A DNA stretch of 64,000 bases from Planctomycetota bacterium (GTDB lineage: Bacteria > Planctomycetota > UBA1135 > UBA2386): NCBI GenBank assembly GCA_019636245.1, contig JAHBXX010000007.1, positions 76,796-140,795 on the forward strand. Direction: 5' to 3'. The notes beneath the pieces are model-generated. The model did no database searches, was not told the origin of the DNA, and saw only the letters and a list, made by a program, of their open reading frames with translations. Numbering within the stretch: position 1 is the first letter of the stretch; every line of letters starts with the position of its first letter. The position numbers and the translations under genes are program-made. Of the stretch, positions 19,416-27,941 are shown in pieces.

Positions 19416-21422
19416 GTGATTCCCGTGCTGCATCCGCGCTCGCTGTCCCTGTGGTTCGTCTCCCTCTGGCTGGCGCTCCTGGCGGGGTGCAGTCGACCGG
19501 CGCCGCGCCTGCAGGGAGAACTGGTCCGCACCGAACCGTGGTCGGTGGACTTCGTGGCTTCGTTCGGCGCGCTGCCGCTGCAGAACGAGGGCCGCGTCAT
19601 GCCGTTCTCGAGCCTGGCCGCGTTCACGCTCTATGCGATCCACGGCCGACGCGACGTCCAGTTCGTGGCGAGCGGGCCGGGCGGCGACCGCACCACGAAG
19701 CTGAACCCGACCGAGTGGCTGCTCGACGTCTGGTGCCACCCCGACCAGGCCGCGCTCTACCCGCTGTTCCGGATCGAGAACGTCGAGGTGCTGTCGGCGC
19801 TCGGGTTCGCCCACGGCGGCCAGAAGCAGGGTTTCGAGTACCTGAGCTATGCCCAGCTGTTGCCGCAGGGCGAGAAGCTGCAGGAACTGGCGGGCAAGTA
19901 CCAGGACAAACCGCAGAAGCAGCGCAGCGAAGCCGAGGAGCACATCGTGCAGTTGTTCCGGCAGCTGCTCGTCTACCACCGGCTGCACCAGCAGCTGGCC
20001 GCGCTGCAGGCGCCGTTCCAGCTGCGCGGAGACGAGTTGCGCACGCTGTTCGGCGGCGCCGACCGCATCGGCATCGCCGACGTGCTGCAGCATGCGGATG
20101 CATTCCGCAGCTACGTGCGCGGCCTCGGCGAGGACTTCGCCAACGAGAAGCACGGCAACCTGCAGCAGTTGCTCGGCTTCCTCGAGGAAGCCTCGCAGCG
20201 GGACCGCGGGCCGCTGCTGCTGCCGCCGGCGCGCCCCCCGGGCGAGGCGGACACGTGGCATTCGATCGGCGAGATCGTCGACGCGGCCCTGCGCGGCCGC
20301 GTCGACCTGCAGCACGTGGCGATGTGCCGGCAGCTGCAGGCCGGACTCGTTGCGCCGGCGATGGCCGACAGGCAGCGCCACCTGCGCGAGTTCCAGGTCG
20401 CCGTCGCCGCCGCGGCGGATCGGCGGGGCGAGCAGGGCAGCGTGGCGCTGGAGTCCTACTACTACGCCGCCAACTGGCACTTCCACGCGATGATGACGTT
20501 CCTGCTCGGCTTCGTCGTCGCCGTGGTGGCGTGCGTGCTGCCGCGCAGCCGGCTGGTCTGGTGGCTGGCGATGCTCGTCGGCGGCGGCGCCGTGGCGATG
20601 CTGACCGCCGACGTCTGGATCCGGTGCCTGATCACCGGCCATCCGCCGATCACGCGCCTCTACGACACGTTCCTGTTCATCGGCGGCGGTGGTGCCCTGA
20701 CGTTGCTGGTCGCCGAGCTGGTGCTGCCGCGGCGCATCGCCCTGGTGCTGGCCCCGTTCGTCGGCGCCGTGTTCATCTTCCTGGCGCGCCTGTTCGAGGT
20801 CGCCGACGGCCAGGACACGATGAAGCCGTTGCAGGCGGTGCTGCTCAGCAACTTCTGGCTCGGCGTGCACGTGCCGACGATGAACATGGGCTACTTCTCG
20901 GGCGTGGCCGCGGCCGTGGTCGCGATGGCCTGGGTCGCCGTGCGCGTGCTGCGCCTTGCGCACCCGAACAGCACCCTGGCCAAGGCGCTGGTGCGCACCA
21001 CCTACGGCATCACCTGCTTCAGCCTGGCCACCTCGGTGGTCGGCACGATCCTCGGCGGCGTCTGGGCCAACGACTCCTGGGGCAGGTTCTGGGGCTGGGA
21101 TCCGAAGGAGAACGGCGCGCTGCTGATCTGCCTGTCGCAGATCGCGCTGCTGCACGCCCGGATGAGCGGCATGGTGCGCGATGCGGGGTTCGTGCTGTGG
21201 TCCGTGGTGACCGGGATGATCGTCGTCTTCTCCTGGTTCCACACCAACCTGCTCGGCGTCGGCCTGCACGCCTATGGCTTCTCGAGCGCGCTGTTGACCG
21301 GCGTGTGGGTCAGTTACGGGATCCTCGGCGGCTTCTTCGTCGCCGGCCTGCTCGACGTCGTCCTGCGGCCGGATCCGGCGCCGGTCGAGCGTGCCGTGCC
21401 GGACGTCGCGCTGGCGGAGTGA
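19416..21422 (+). CDS. ccsA: Cytochrome c biogenesis protein CcsA with long N-terminal domain
   Basis: A 668-residue protein. The C-terminal ~310 residues are the polytopic CcsA haem-handling domain with the diagnostic tryptophan-rich loop W555-G-R-F-W-G-W-D-P-K-E565 and conserved His residues near HTNLLGVGLHAYG. About 350 residues precede it, far more than the ~300-residue total of ordinary CcsA. They start with a hydrophobic segment ending in LLAGC, a possible lipobox, and continue as a soluble helical domain presumably outside the cytoplasm. Start is GTG 19416. GTG 19425 is also possible. It works with the adjacent ResB. Confidence 0.92.
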   Translation: MIPVLHPRSLSLWFVSLWLALLAGCSRPAPRLQGELVRTEPWSVDFVASFGALPLQNEGRVMPFSSLAAFTLYAIHGRRDVQFVASGPGGDRTTKLNPTEWLLDVWCHPDQAALYPLFRIENVEVLSALGFAHGGQKQGFEYLSYAQLLPQGEKLQELAGKYQDKPQKQRSEAEEHIVQLFRQLLVYHRLHQQLAALQAPFQLRGDELRTLFGGADRIGIADVLQHADAFRSYVRGLGEDFANEKHGNLQQLLGFLEEASQRDRGPLLLPPARPPGEADTWHSIGEIVDAALRGRVDLQHVAMCRQLQAGLVAPAMADRQRHLREFQVAVAAAADRRGEQGSVALESYYYAANWHFHAMMTFLLGFVVAVVACVLPRSRLVWWLAMLVGGGAVAMLTADVWIRCLITGHPPITRLYDTFLFIGGGGALTLLVAELVLPRRIALVLAPFVGAVFIFLARLFEVADGQDTMKPLQAVLLSNFWLGVHVPTMNMGYFSGVAAAVVAMAWVAVRVLRLAHPNSTLAKALVRTTYGITCFSLATSVVGTILGGVWANDSWGRFWGWDPKENGALLICLSQIALLHARMSGMVRDAGFVLWSVVTGMIVVFSWFHTNLLGVGLHAYGFSSALLTGVWVSYGILGGFFVAGLLDVVLRPDPAPVERAVPDVALAE

Positions 21423-21438
21423 GGCGCCGGCCGGCGCC
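21423..21438. terminator. 16-nt perfect palindrome between convergent genes
   Basis: GGCGCCGGCCGGCGCC lies between the ccsA stop and the folD stop on the opposite strand. Symmetric position between convergent genes suggests a shared transcription end, but no U-tract is present on either side. Confidence 0.35.
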
Positions 21439-21449
21439 AGCGCGCGCCG

Positions 21450-22292
21450 TCAGACCTGGGCGCCGGCGGCGCGCAGCGTGTTGCGCAGCAGCATCGCCAC
21501 CGTGACCGGCCCGACGCCGCCGGGCACCGGGGTCAGCCAGCCGGCGACCGGCGCCGTCGACGGGAAGTGCACGTCGCCGACGATGCGGCCGTCCGGTCCC
21601 TGGTTGATGCCGACGTCGACGACGCAGGCGCCAGGCTTCACCATGTCGCCGTGCACCAGGCCGGCCTTGCCGACGGCGACCACCAGGATGTCGGCGCGGC
21701 GGGTGTGCTCGGACAGGTTGCGCGTGCCGACGTGGCACACGGTGACCGTGGACAGATGGTGCAGCAGCAGCACCGCGATCGGCTTGCCGACGATCTCGCT
21801 GTGGCCGACGACGACCGTCTCCGCGCCGCGCAGGTCCATGCCGGTCGAGACGATCAGGTGCTGCGCCGCCGCCGCGGTGCACGGCGGCAGCAGGGGCTCG
21901 CGATAGAGGATCGACCCCATGTTCGCGGGATGCATGCCCTCGACGTCCTTGTGCGGGTCGATGGCCGATTGCACGTTGCGTGGGTCGATGCCGATCGGCA
22001 GCGGCCGCTGCACGATGATCCCGGCGACCTCGTCACGGCGGTTCAGCGCCTGGATCGCGGTGACCAGCTGCGCCTCGGTGGTGCCGAGCGGCAGGTTGCA
22101 GACCTCCATCTCGATGCCGACGTCGGCGGCGGCCCGCCGCTGGTTGCGCACGTAGACGTCGGCGGCCGGATTCTGGCCGATCTCGACCGATGCCAGCCGG
22201 ACCTCGGATGGGCCCAGGGCCTGGCGGGCGGCGCGCAGCAGCTGGCGCAGTTCCTGGGCGATCGCCTTGCCGTCGAGGATCTTGGCGGTCAC
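21450..22292 (-). CDS. folD: FolD-type methylenetetrahydrofolate dehydrogenase, active-site variant
   Basis: A 280-residue FolD protein, normally a bifunctional NADP-dependent 5,10-methylene-THF dehydrogenase and methenyl-THF cyclohydrolase. The fold markers are intact: KILDGKAIAQELR, GIIVQRPLP with Gln95, the VVVGHSEIVGKPIA Rossmann motif, DILVVAVGKAG, and PVPGGVGPVTVAMLLRNT. The catalytic YxxxK is altered: Tyr47 is present but the lysine position is Gln51 (VYVRNQRRA), and KDVDG is KDVEG (Glu118). In the human enzyme, changing the equivalent lysine to Gln abolishes cyclohydrolase activity while dehydrogenase remains. The gene is divergent from the rhomboid gene and appears to have its own promoter. 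Confidence 0.95.
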   Translation of the reverse strand: MTAKILDGKAIAQELRQLLRAARQALGPSEVRLASVEIGQNPAADVYVRNQRRAAADVGIEMEVCNLPLGTTEAQLVTAIQALNRRDEVAGIIVQRPLPIGIDPRNVQSAIDPHKDVEGMHPANMGSILYREPLLPPCTAAAAQHLIVSTGMDLRGAETVVVGHSEIVGKPIAVLLLHHLSTVTVCHVGTRNLSEHTRRADILVVAVGKAGLVHGDMVKPGACVVDVGINQGPDGRIVGDVHFPSTAPVAGWLTPVPGGVGPVTVAMLLRNTLRAAGAQV

Positions 22293-22302
22293 GGACTACG
22301 CC

Positions 22303-22330
22303 TTGGCATGGGGTCTGGCCGAAACATATC
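22303..22330 (+). promoter_or_regulatory. Candidate promoter of the rhomboid gene
   Basis: TTGGCA (22303-22308), a 16-nt spacer, and CATATC (22325-22330), 28 nt before the ATG at 22359. It overlaps the oppositely directed folD promoter. Confidence 0.45.
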
Positions 22331-22351
22331 CGGGCGGCCCACGGCCCCCAA
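22323..22351 (-). promoter_or_regulatory. Candidate promoter of folD
   Basis: On the minus strand, TTGGGG (22351-22346), a 17-nt spacer, and TATGTT (22328-22323), about 30 nt before the folD start. The -10 elements of this and the divergent promoter share bases, so the two could compete. Confidence 0.4.
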
Positions 22352-22358
22352 CGACGAC

Positions 22359-23219
22359 ATGAGCTTCGACGGCCCACGCCTCTCCTTCCCGCCCCTGACG
22401 CCGGCGGTGCGCAGCCTGCTGCTCGTGAACTGCGCCGTGTTCGTCGCCAACGCGGTGCTGTTCGGCCGGCTCAGCGACGTCGGCGGCGCCTGGTTCGCCT
22501 GCACCTGGAGCGGCCTGTCCGACGGGTTCGGACTCGGGGCGCTGCGGCTGGTCACCTACCAGTTCACGCACAGCTTCCGCGACCCGATGCACCTGGCGAT
22601 GAACCTGCTGGTGCTCTACTTCTTCGGCACGATGGTCGAGCCGCGCCTGGGCGCACGCGGCACGTTGCGGCTCTACCTCGCTGGCGGCCTGGCCGGGGCG
22701 CTGCTGCACCTGGCGACCGCCGCCGCGCACGGCCAGTCCGACGTGCCGCTGGTCGGCGCGAGCGGCGCCTGCTACGCACTGCTGGTCTTCGCCGCCTGCC
22801 TGGCGCCGCGGGCGATGGTGTTCCTGGTCTTCGTGCCGGTGCCGCTCTGGGCGCTGGCGGCCTTCCTGGTCGGCCTCGGCGCCTACAGCACCTTCGTCGA
22901 GTTCGCCACCGGCCATGCCGGCCAGGTCGCGCACGGCGCGCATCTCGGCGGCGCCGCCCTCGGTGCGCTCGCGCACCACCGCGGCTGGTTCGCGCCGTCG
23001 TGGCGCGACGAGCCGGCGACGGGCTGGCTGGCGCGCTGGCGCGGGCGGTGGCGTCTGTCGCAGCAGCAGCGGCACCAGGCGGCGGCCGCGGCGCGCGAGC
23101 ACCGGCTCGACGCGATCCTGGCGAAGGTCAAGCGCGAGGGGATCGGTGCCCTGACGGCCGAGGAGCGCCGGTTCCTGGACAGGCAGAGCCAGCAGGCGCG
23201 CGACGGGGCCGGTCGCTGA
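22359..23219 (+). CDS. Rhomboid family intramembrane serine protease
   Basis: A 286-residue polytopic protein. The catalytic dyad is Ser135 in GASGACYAL and His195 in HGAHLGGAALG, with the oxyanion-helix motif HxxxN at His78-Asn82 (HLAMNLLVLYFFG). About six transmembrane helices fill residues 15-215. The C-terminal ~70 residues are charged and cytosolic (LSQQQRHQAAAAAREHRL ... LTAEERRFLDRQ), resembling the tails of other bacterial rhomboids. It should cut transmembrane segments of unknown substrates. The start at 22359 removes an upstream open stretch that is only the folD complement. Confidence 0.92.
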   Translation: MSFDGPRLSFPPLTPAVRSLLLVNCAVFVANAVLFGRLSDVGGAWFACTWSGLSDGFGLGALRLVTYQFTHSFRDPMHLAMNLLVLYFFGTMVEPRLGARGTLRLYLAGGLAGALLHLATAAAHGQSDVPLVGASGACYALLVFAACLAPRAMVFLVFVPVPLWALAAFLVGLGAYSTFVEFATGHAGQVAHGAHLGGAALGALAHHRGWFAPSWRDEPATGWLARWRGRWRLSQQQRHQAAAAAREHRLDAILAKVKREGIGALTAEERRFLDRQSQQARDGAGR

Positions 23220-23310
23220 CGCGGGCATGGCGGGCCCTGGGCCTGCCGGTACGGCCAACGGTCCGGCTGCGGGGTGCGGCAGGCGGCGCTACCATGCCGA
23301 CGGACCTCCG

Positions 23311-25425
23311 ATGCCGCGCATGCACCAGCCAACCCTCGCGATCCTGCTCGCCGTCCTGCCCTGGCTCCTCTCGTCGCTGCGAGCGCAGGACTACGGCCGC
23401 GAGCAGTTCCGCGCCGAGTTCGCCAAGGCGGTCGAGATCGGCGACGACCGGATGGCCGATCGCGCGGTGAAGCGCGCGCCGCTCCAGGCCGTGCTGCTGT
23501 TCGAGGAGTGGTTCCGGCAGCAGCGGCGGGCCGGCCAGGGCCCGGACGAGCGGCTCGAGCCGCTGCGCCGCTCCTGGGCCCGTGTCTCCGAGAAGGGGCC
23601 CACGCTCGACAAGCTCGAGCGCTGGCTGGACAGCGTCGACGACAGCGCGCTGACGCTGCTCGATCGCAGCCGCGACAATGGCTACAAGGTCTGGGGGAAC
23701 TACGTCGACCACGCGGCCAAGCAGGGCACCAAGCAGGACTACGAACAGGTCGTCGCGCGGTTCGTCGAGCTGGCGCGCACGGCGGAGTCGTTCGGGCACA
23801 TGATCGAGGTCGCCGAGCTGTGGAACCTCGCGGCCGTCGTCGGCAGCAAGATGCCGGGGCGCACCTCGGTCGAGCGGCGGGACGCGCTGTTCGCGCTCGA
23901 GCAGTTCCTGCAGGCGCGGGAGTCGTGGGGCTTCACCTTCGACGAGCACTACCTGCGCAACCGGGAGTTCGCCAAGAGCGAGAAGCACGCCATCGAGGCG
24001 GCGGAGAAGGAGGAGCAGAAGCGCAAGGACGCCGGCTTCGGCGCCGATGCCAAGGGCATCGACAGCCTGGTCGTGCCCGGCAAGCAGGACACGCTGCCGC
24101 TGCACTTCGAGGCGCTCTCGGCCTGGGACGCCGAGCTCGACTACTCGGCGAAGGGCGGCCCGGTGCCGGCCTTCTGGTGGATGGCTTCGACGGCGGCCCC
24201 GGGCAGCAACCGCAAGCTCGATTGGTTCCGGCGCGGCGACCTCTACCTCGTGCGGGCCGGCGCCAGCAAGTTCGGCGTCTCGATCGACCCGAACGACCCC
24301 AAGCGCCTGCAGGAGGTCGATGTCTCGCCGAAGGCGCGGCCGACGAGCTTCTGGCTCGATGCCGACCACAAGCAGCCGTACGCGATGTTCTTCTGGGTCG
24401 GCAGCGACCGCGAACGGGTCGGCGAGGCGGAGTGCAACCTGCAGGTCGCGGACAGGGTCGGCAACGTCTACTACCGCAGCGCCGCGAGCTGGAAGGTGGT
24501 GCACGGCAACGAGACCATCGTGCTCTACGACGACAACGCCAGCGGCCGGCCGGCCGACGGCGACCCGTTCGAGGTCCCGTTCCGCAGCCCCATGGTCGGC
24601 GAGCACGATGGCGAGGGCACCGTGGTGCCGTTGCTGGACTCGATGCGGATCGGCAAGGGACCGCGCGTGCCGTTCTCCGAGTTCGTGCACCTGGCCTCGG
24701 GCTGGGTGCACCTGCGGCGCGGCACCGGGGACGAGGTCGTCGTCCGGCCGCTGCACCCCGACTTCGTGCCGATGGGCAAGGTCAAGCTGGCGTGGAACGG
24801 GCCGAAGCCCACGGCGCCGGTGCAGCTCGTCGTGCAGGGTTCGGGCGACTTCCAGACGGCGTGCTTCGACCTGGCCGGCGGCAAGGAGGTCGAGGTGCCC
24901 GCGGGCACCTACAGCGTGATCTTCGGTCGCGTCGTCGCCGGCAAGGGGGCGCGCGTGCAGGCGGCGAACCTCTACCGCGGCAGTTCGCCTACGTTCGAGG
25001 TCCAGGCCGGCAAGACGTTCGAGCTGAAGATGGGGGCGCCGTTCGCGCTCGACTTCACGCGGCGCGGCGACGAGAACGCCTCGATCGACGCGCTGAAGAT
25101 CCTCGTGCGCGAGGCGTCCGGCTGCGTGTTCACCGAGTTCCACGGCATGTCGTTGGCGCCGGCGGTGCTCGCCGCCAAGGGCGAGGACGGCAAGGGCGCC
25201 AAGGTGGTGGGCGAGTTCGTGCGCTTCACCGACCCCGAGCTGGTCAACAAGGCCGCCAGCCGGCACCAGAACGTCGGCACGCTGGTGGCGTGCTTCCCGA
25301 TGCCGGAGGGCTACCGCGACGGCGAGATGGTGCTGTCGGTGAAGCTGCCCGGCGAAGGCATGAAGCTCGGCCTCGCGATGAAGAAGCACGCGCTGTTCGG
25401 CGAGCTGAAGAGCCGGTTCCATTGA
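23311..25425 (+). CDS. Secreted protein of unknown function
   Basis: A 704-residue protein with a clear signal peptide (LAILLAVLPWLLSSLRAQ, cleavage expected after AQ). The first ~240 mature residues are helical and charged. The remainder is richer in beta-type segments (WVHLRRGTGDEVVVRPL, AGTYSVIFGRVVAGKGARV, TFELKMGAPFALDF), which suggests carbohydrate- or protein-binding beta domains. No catalytic motif is evident. Both ATG 23311 and ATG 23320 are possible starts. A TACCAT box at 23290-23295 lies just upstream. serS follows after 88 nt. The family is not recognised. Confidence 0.72.
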   Translation: MPRMHQPTLAILLAVLPWLLSSLRAQDYGREQFRAEFAKAVEIGDDRMADRAVKRAPLQAVLLFEEWFRQQRRAGQGPDERLEPLRRSWARVSEKGPTLDKLERWLDSVDDSALTLLDRSRDNGYKVWGNYVDHAAKQGTKQDYEQVVARFVELARTAESFGHMIEVAELWNLAAVVGSKMPGRTSVERRDALFALEQFLQARESWGFTFDEHYLRNREFAKSEKHAIEAAEKEEQKRKDAGFGADAKGIDSLVVPGKQDTLPLHFEALSAWDAELDYSAKGGPVPAFWWMASTAAPGSNRKLDWFRRGDLYLVRAGASKFGVSIDPNDPKRLQEVDVSPKARPTSFWLDADHKQPYAMFFWVGSDRERVGEAECNLQVADRVGNVYYRSAASWKVVHGNETIVLYDDNASGRPADGDPFEVPFRSPMVGEHDGEGTVVPLLDSMRIGKGPRVPFSEFVHLASGWVHLRRGTGDEVVVRPLHPDFVPMGKVKLAWNGPKPTAPVQLVVQGSGDFQTACFDLAGGKEVEVPAGTYSVIFGRVVAGKGARVQAANLYRGSSPTFEVQAGKTFELKMGAPFALDFTRRGDENASIDALKILVREASGCVFTEFHGMSLAPAVLAAKGEDGKGAKVVGEFVRFTDPELVNKAASRHQNVGTLVACFPMPEGYRDGEMVLSVKLPGEGMKLGLAMKKHALFGELKSRFH

Positions 25426-25513
25426 GCCGCAGGGCGGCGGCGCCGCCGGCAGCCGCGACGTCGGCGGGTTTGCGTAGCCGCTCCGCCCAGGGGGCTCGCT
25501 AGACTGCCCGCCC

Positions 25514-26803
25514 ATGCTGGATCTGAAGCTGCTGCGAGACGACCCCGACGCGGTCCGTCGGGGCGCGGTGAAGAAGCGTCTGCCCGACCGCGTCCGGGCG
25601 GTCGACGAGGCCCTGCGCCTCGACGCCGAGCTGCGCGAACTGCTGCCGCGGCTCGACGGCCTGCGCAGCGAGCAGAAGGCCGCCGGCAAGGCGCTGGGCA
25701 AGCTGGGCCCGGCGGAGCGCGAGGCCTTCCTGGAGGGGCAGAAGCGGCTGAAGGTCGAGCTGCAGGGGCTCGAGGAACGCGAGAAGCAACTGCGCGCCGA
25801 GCTGCAGCAGCAGCTCGCGCTGGTGCCCAACCTGCCCGACCCGGAGGTCCCGGAGGGCAGGGACGACACCGAGAACGTCGAGCGCACGCGATGGGGGACG
25901 GCGCCGGAGTTCGGCTTCGCGCCGCGGCCGCACTACGAGATCGGCGAGGCCCAGGGCTGGGTCGACTTCACCCGTGCCGCCGAACTGGCGGGCTCGCGCA
26001 ACTACGTGCTGTTCGGTGACCTCGCGCTGCTGCACGACGCCGTGCTGCGCTTCGCCGTCGACCTGATGGTGGGGCGCGGTTTCGTCCCGGTCGATCCGCC
26101 GCTGCTGGTGCGCGACGCGGCGATGTTCGGCACCGGCTTCTTCCCCGGCGGCGAGGAGCAGACCTACCGCTGCGAGAAGGACGGACTGAACCTGATCGGC
26201 ACCGCCGAGGTGCCGGTGACCTCGCTGCACCAGGGCGAGATGCTCGCCGGGGACGCCCTGCCCAAGCTCTACGTCGCCCGGTCGGCGTGCTTCCGGCGCG
26301 AAGCCGGCACCTACGGCAAGGACACGCGCGGCCTCTACCGCGTGCACCAGTTCCAGAAGGTCGAGCAGGTGGTCATCGACGTGGCCGACAAGGCGCGGTC
26401 GATCGAGCACCACCAGCGCATCGTGGCCAACGCCGAGGCGCTGCTGCAGGCCTTCGAGCTGCCCTACCGCGTGGTCGCGGTGTGCGGCGGCGACCTCGGC
26501 GTGCCGCAGGCGATGAAGTACGACATCGAGACCTGGATGCCCTCGCGCGGCGGCTTCGGCGAGACCCACTCGGCGTCGCGCTTCTACGACTACCAGGCCC
26601 GGCGGCTCGATCTGCGCTATCGGCCCAAGGACGGCGGCAAGCCGCAGTACTGCCACACGCTCAACAACACCGTCGTCGCGAGCCCCCGCATCCTGATCGC
26701 GCTGCTCGAGAACCACCAGCAGGCCGACGGCACGATCCGCGTGCCGGCGGCGTTGCGGCCCTACGTCGGCGGGCGCGCGGTCCTGGGCCGACCGGTGTTC
26801 TGA
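25514..26803 (+). CDS. serS: Seryl-tRNA synthetase
   Basis: Charges tRNA-Ser with serine, 429 residues, normal length. The N-terminal coiled-coil arm (MLDLKLLRDDPDAVRRGAVKK through about residue 105) is followed by the class II core: TGFFPGGEEQTYRCE, GTAEVPVTSLHQGEML, motif 2 ARSACFRREAGTYGKDTRGLYRVHQFQKVE, and motif 3 near the end (HTLNNTVVASPRILIALLENHQQADG). A -10-like TAGACT at 25500-25505 places the predicted transcription start within a few bases of the ATG, so the mRNA may be leaderless. It ends 31 nt before the convergent pseudopilin operon. Confidence 0.97.
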   Translation: MLDLKLLRDDPDAVRRGAVKKRLPDRVRAVDEALRLDAELRELLPRLDGLRSEQKAAGKALGKLGPAEREAFLEGQKRLKVELQGLEEREKQLRAELQQQLALVPNLPDPEVPEGRDDTENVERTRWGTAPEFGFAPRPHYEIGEAQGWVDFTRAAELAGSRNYVLFGDLALLHDAVLRFAVDLMVGRGFVPVDPPLLVRDAAMFGTGFFPGGEEQTYRCEKDGLNLIGTAEVPVTSLHQGEMLAGDALPKLYVARSACFRREAGTYGKDTRGLYRVHQFQKVEQVVIDVADKARSIEHHQRIVANAEALLQAFELPYRVVAVCGGDLGVPQAMKYDIETWMPSRGGFGETHSASRFYDYQARRLDLRYRPKDGGKPQYCHTLNNTVVASPRILIALLENHQQADGTIRVPAALRPYVGGRAVLGRPVF

Positions 26804-26834
26804 CGGCGGCGCGGCGCGAGGCGAGCACGAGCTC

Positions 26835-27941
26835 TCACTGGCCGCCGAACAGACCGCCGCCGCCGCCGCCGAAGCCGCCGCGGCGCAGCAGTTCGCCCAG
26901 GTCGAAGCCGGGTGGCAACCCCGGTGGGGCCTGTCCGCCGCGGCCCTGGCCGCTGCCAGGTCGGGCGCCGGTGGCCCCCGACGGCGGCGGGCCGCCCCGG
27001 TTGCCCACTTCCCTGCCGGCGGTCGTCGTTTGCTTGCCGTCGACGAAGATGGTATCGCCCGGCCCGCCAGGTCCCCGCGGGCCCATGGGGCCACCCGGTC
27101 CCGCCGGTCCACCGGGCCCGGCCGGCCCCTGCGGGCCGGCCTGCTCCTCGGCGGGTTCGATCGGGAACACCGGCACGCGGGCGGTGCCCGCGCGCAGCAG
27201 GTCCTGCAGCCGCGGGTCGAACACGAAGTGGCGCACGTAGGTTCGTTCGGCGCCCTCGAAGTCCTCGACCTCGAGGTCGCTGACGATGTTGCGGCTGCTG
27301 CGCCGGCGCTCGATGGTGAACTCGATCTTGATGCGCTGCGGCAGGTTGTCGTGGAAGCTGGAGTCCCACTCGAGCAGTTCCTCTGCCTCGTGGCCGAGCG
27401 TCTCGAAGTAGGTGACCTTGAAGCTCTTGACCCGGTCGTGCACGAGCTGGAACGAGCCCTGCGTGATCAGGTCGCCGTCGACCATCGGGTCCTCGCGCCG
27501 CCACATCTCGAACACCTCGCGGAAGCGCGGGTTCGGCTTGAACCAGTAGCCGACCTCGCACAGGGTCGGTTTGCGCGGCTGGTTCTGGGCGTCGAGCACG
27601 AAGCCGACCGCGGTGGTCGTGGTCAGGAAGTCCATGCGGTCGGCGTCGCGTCCGCCGACGTCCATGTCGCGGCCGCGGAAGACGGCGTTGCCCTTGACGT
27701 TGTGGGTCCAGATGCCGCGCAGGTCGCGCTCGATCAGGTTGAGGATCCGCGGCCCGGCCTCGGTGGACTCGGTCAGGTCGTCGACGACGTCGCGCGCGTT
27801 CAGCATCACGTGGAACGTCGTCGCCACGGTCACCATGACGGTCGCGGTGATCGCGATCGCCAGCAGCACTTCGATCAACGTGAAGCCCGCGGCGGCGGGC
27901 GCGGCTTCGGGCGCGGCTCCGGACAGTTGGCGGTGCGTCAT
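26835..27941 (-). CDS. gspJ: GspJ-like minor pseudopilin with collagen-like tail
   Basis: A 368-residue type II secretion-type minor pseudopilin. The prepilin signal is AAAGFTLIEVLLAIAITATVM, with cleavage expected after Gly19 and the conserved Glu24 at mature position +5. The globular part (about 50-260) fits GspJ in position and length. At residues 269-296 there are nine consecutive Gly-Pro-X triplets followed by Asp, and then a disordered Gly/Pro-rich C-terminus ending in FGGGGGGLFGGQ. Such a tail is not part of standard GspJ. It is the last gene of a four-gene pseudopilin cluster and overlaps the preceding gene by four bases. Confidence 0.85.
   Translation of the reverse strand: MTHRQLSGAAPEAAPAAAGFTLIEVLLAIAITATVMVTVATTFHVMLNARDVVDDLTESTEAGPRILNLIERDLRGIWTHNVKGNAVFRGRDMDVGGRDADRMDFLTTTTAVGFVLDAQNQPRKPTLCEVGYWFKPNPRFREVFEMWRREDPMVDGDLITQGSFQLVHDRVKSFKVTYFETLGHEAEELLEWDSSFHDNLPQRIKIEFTIERRRSSRNIVSDLEVEDFEGAERTYVRHFVFDPRLQDLLRAGTARVPVFPIEPAEEQAGPQGPAGPGGPAGPGGPMGPRGPGGPGDTIFVDGKQTTTAGREVGNRGGPPPSGATGARPGSGQGRGGQAPPGLPPGFDLGELLRRGGFGGGGGGLFGGQ

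Noticed and set aside
27060..27150. The repeated GGTCCC/GGGCCC-like DNA in the collagen segment, as a possible direct-repeat array or CRISPR
   Set aside because: It is in frame inside a protein, has no spacers, and encodes Gly-Pro-X triplets.
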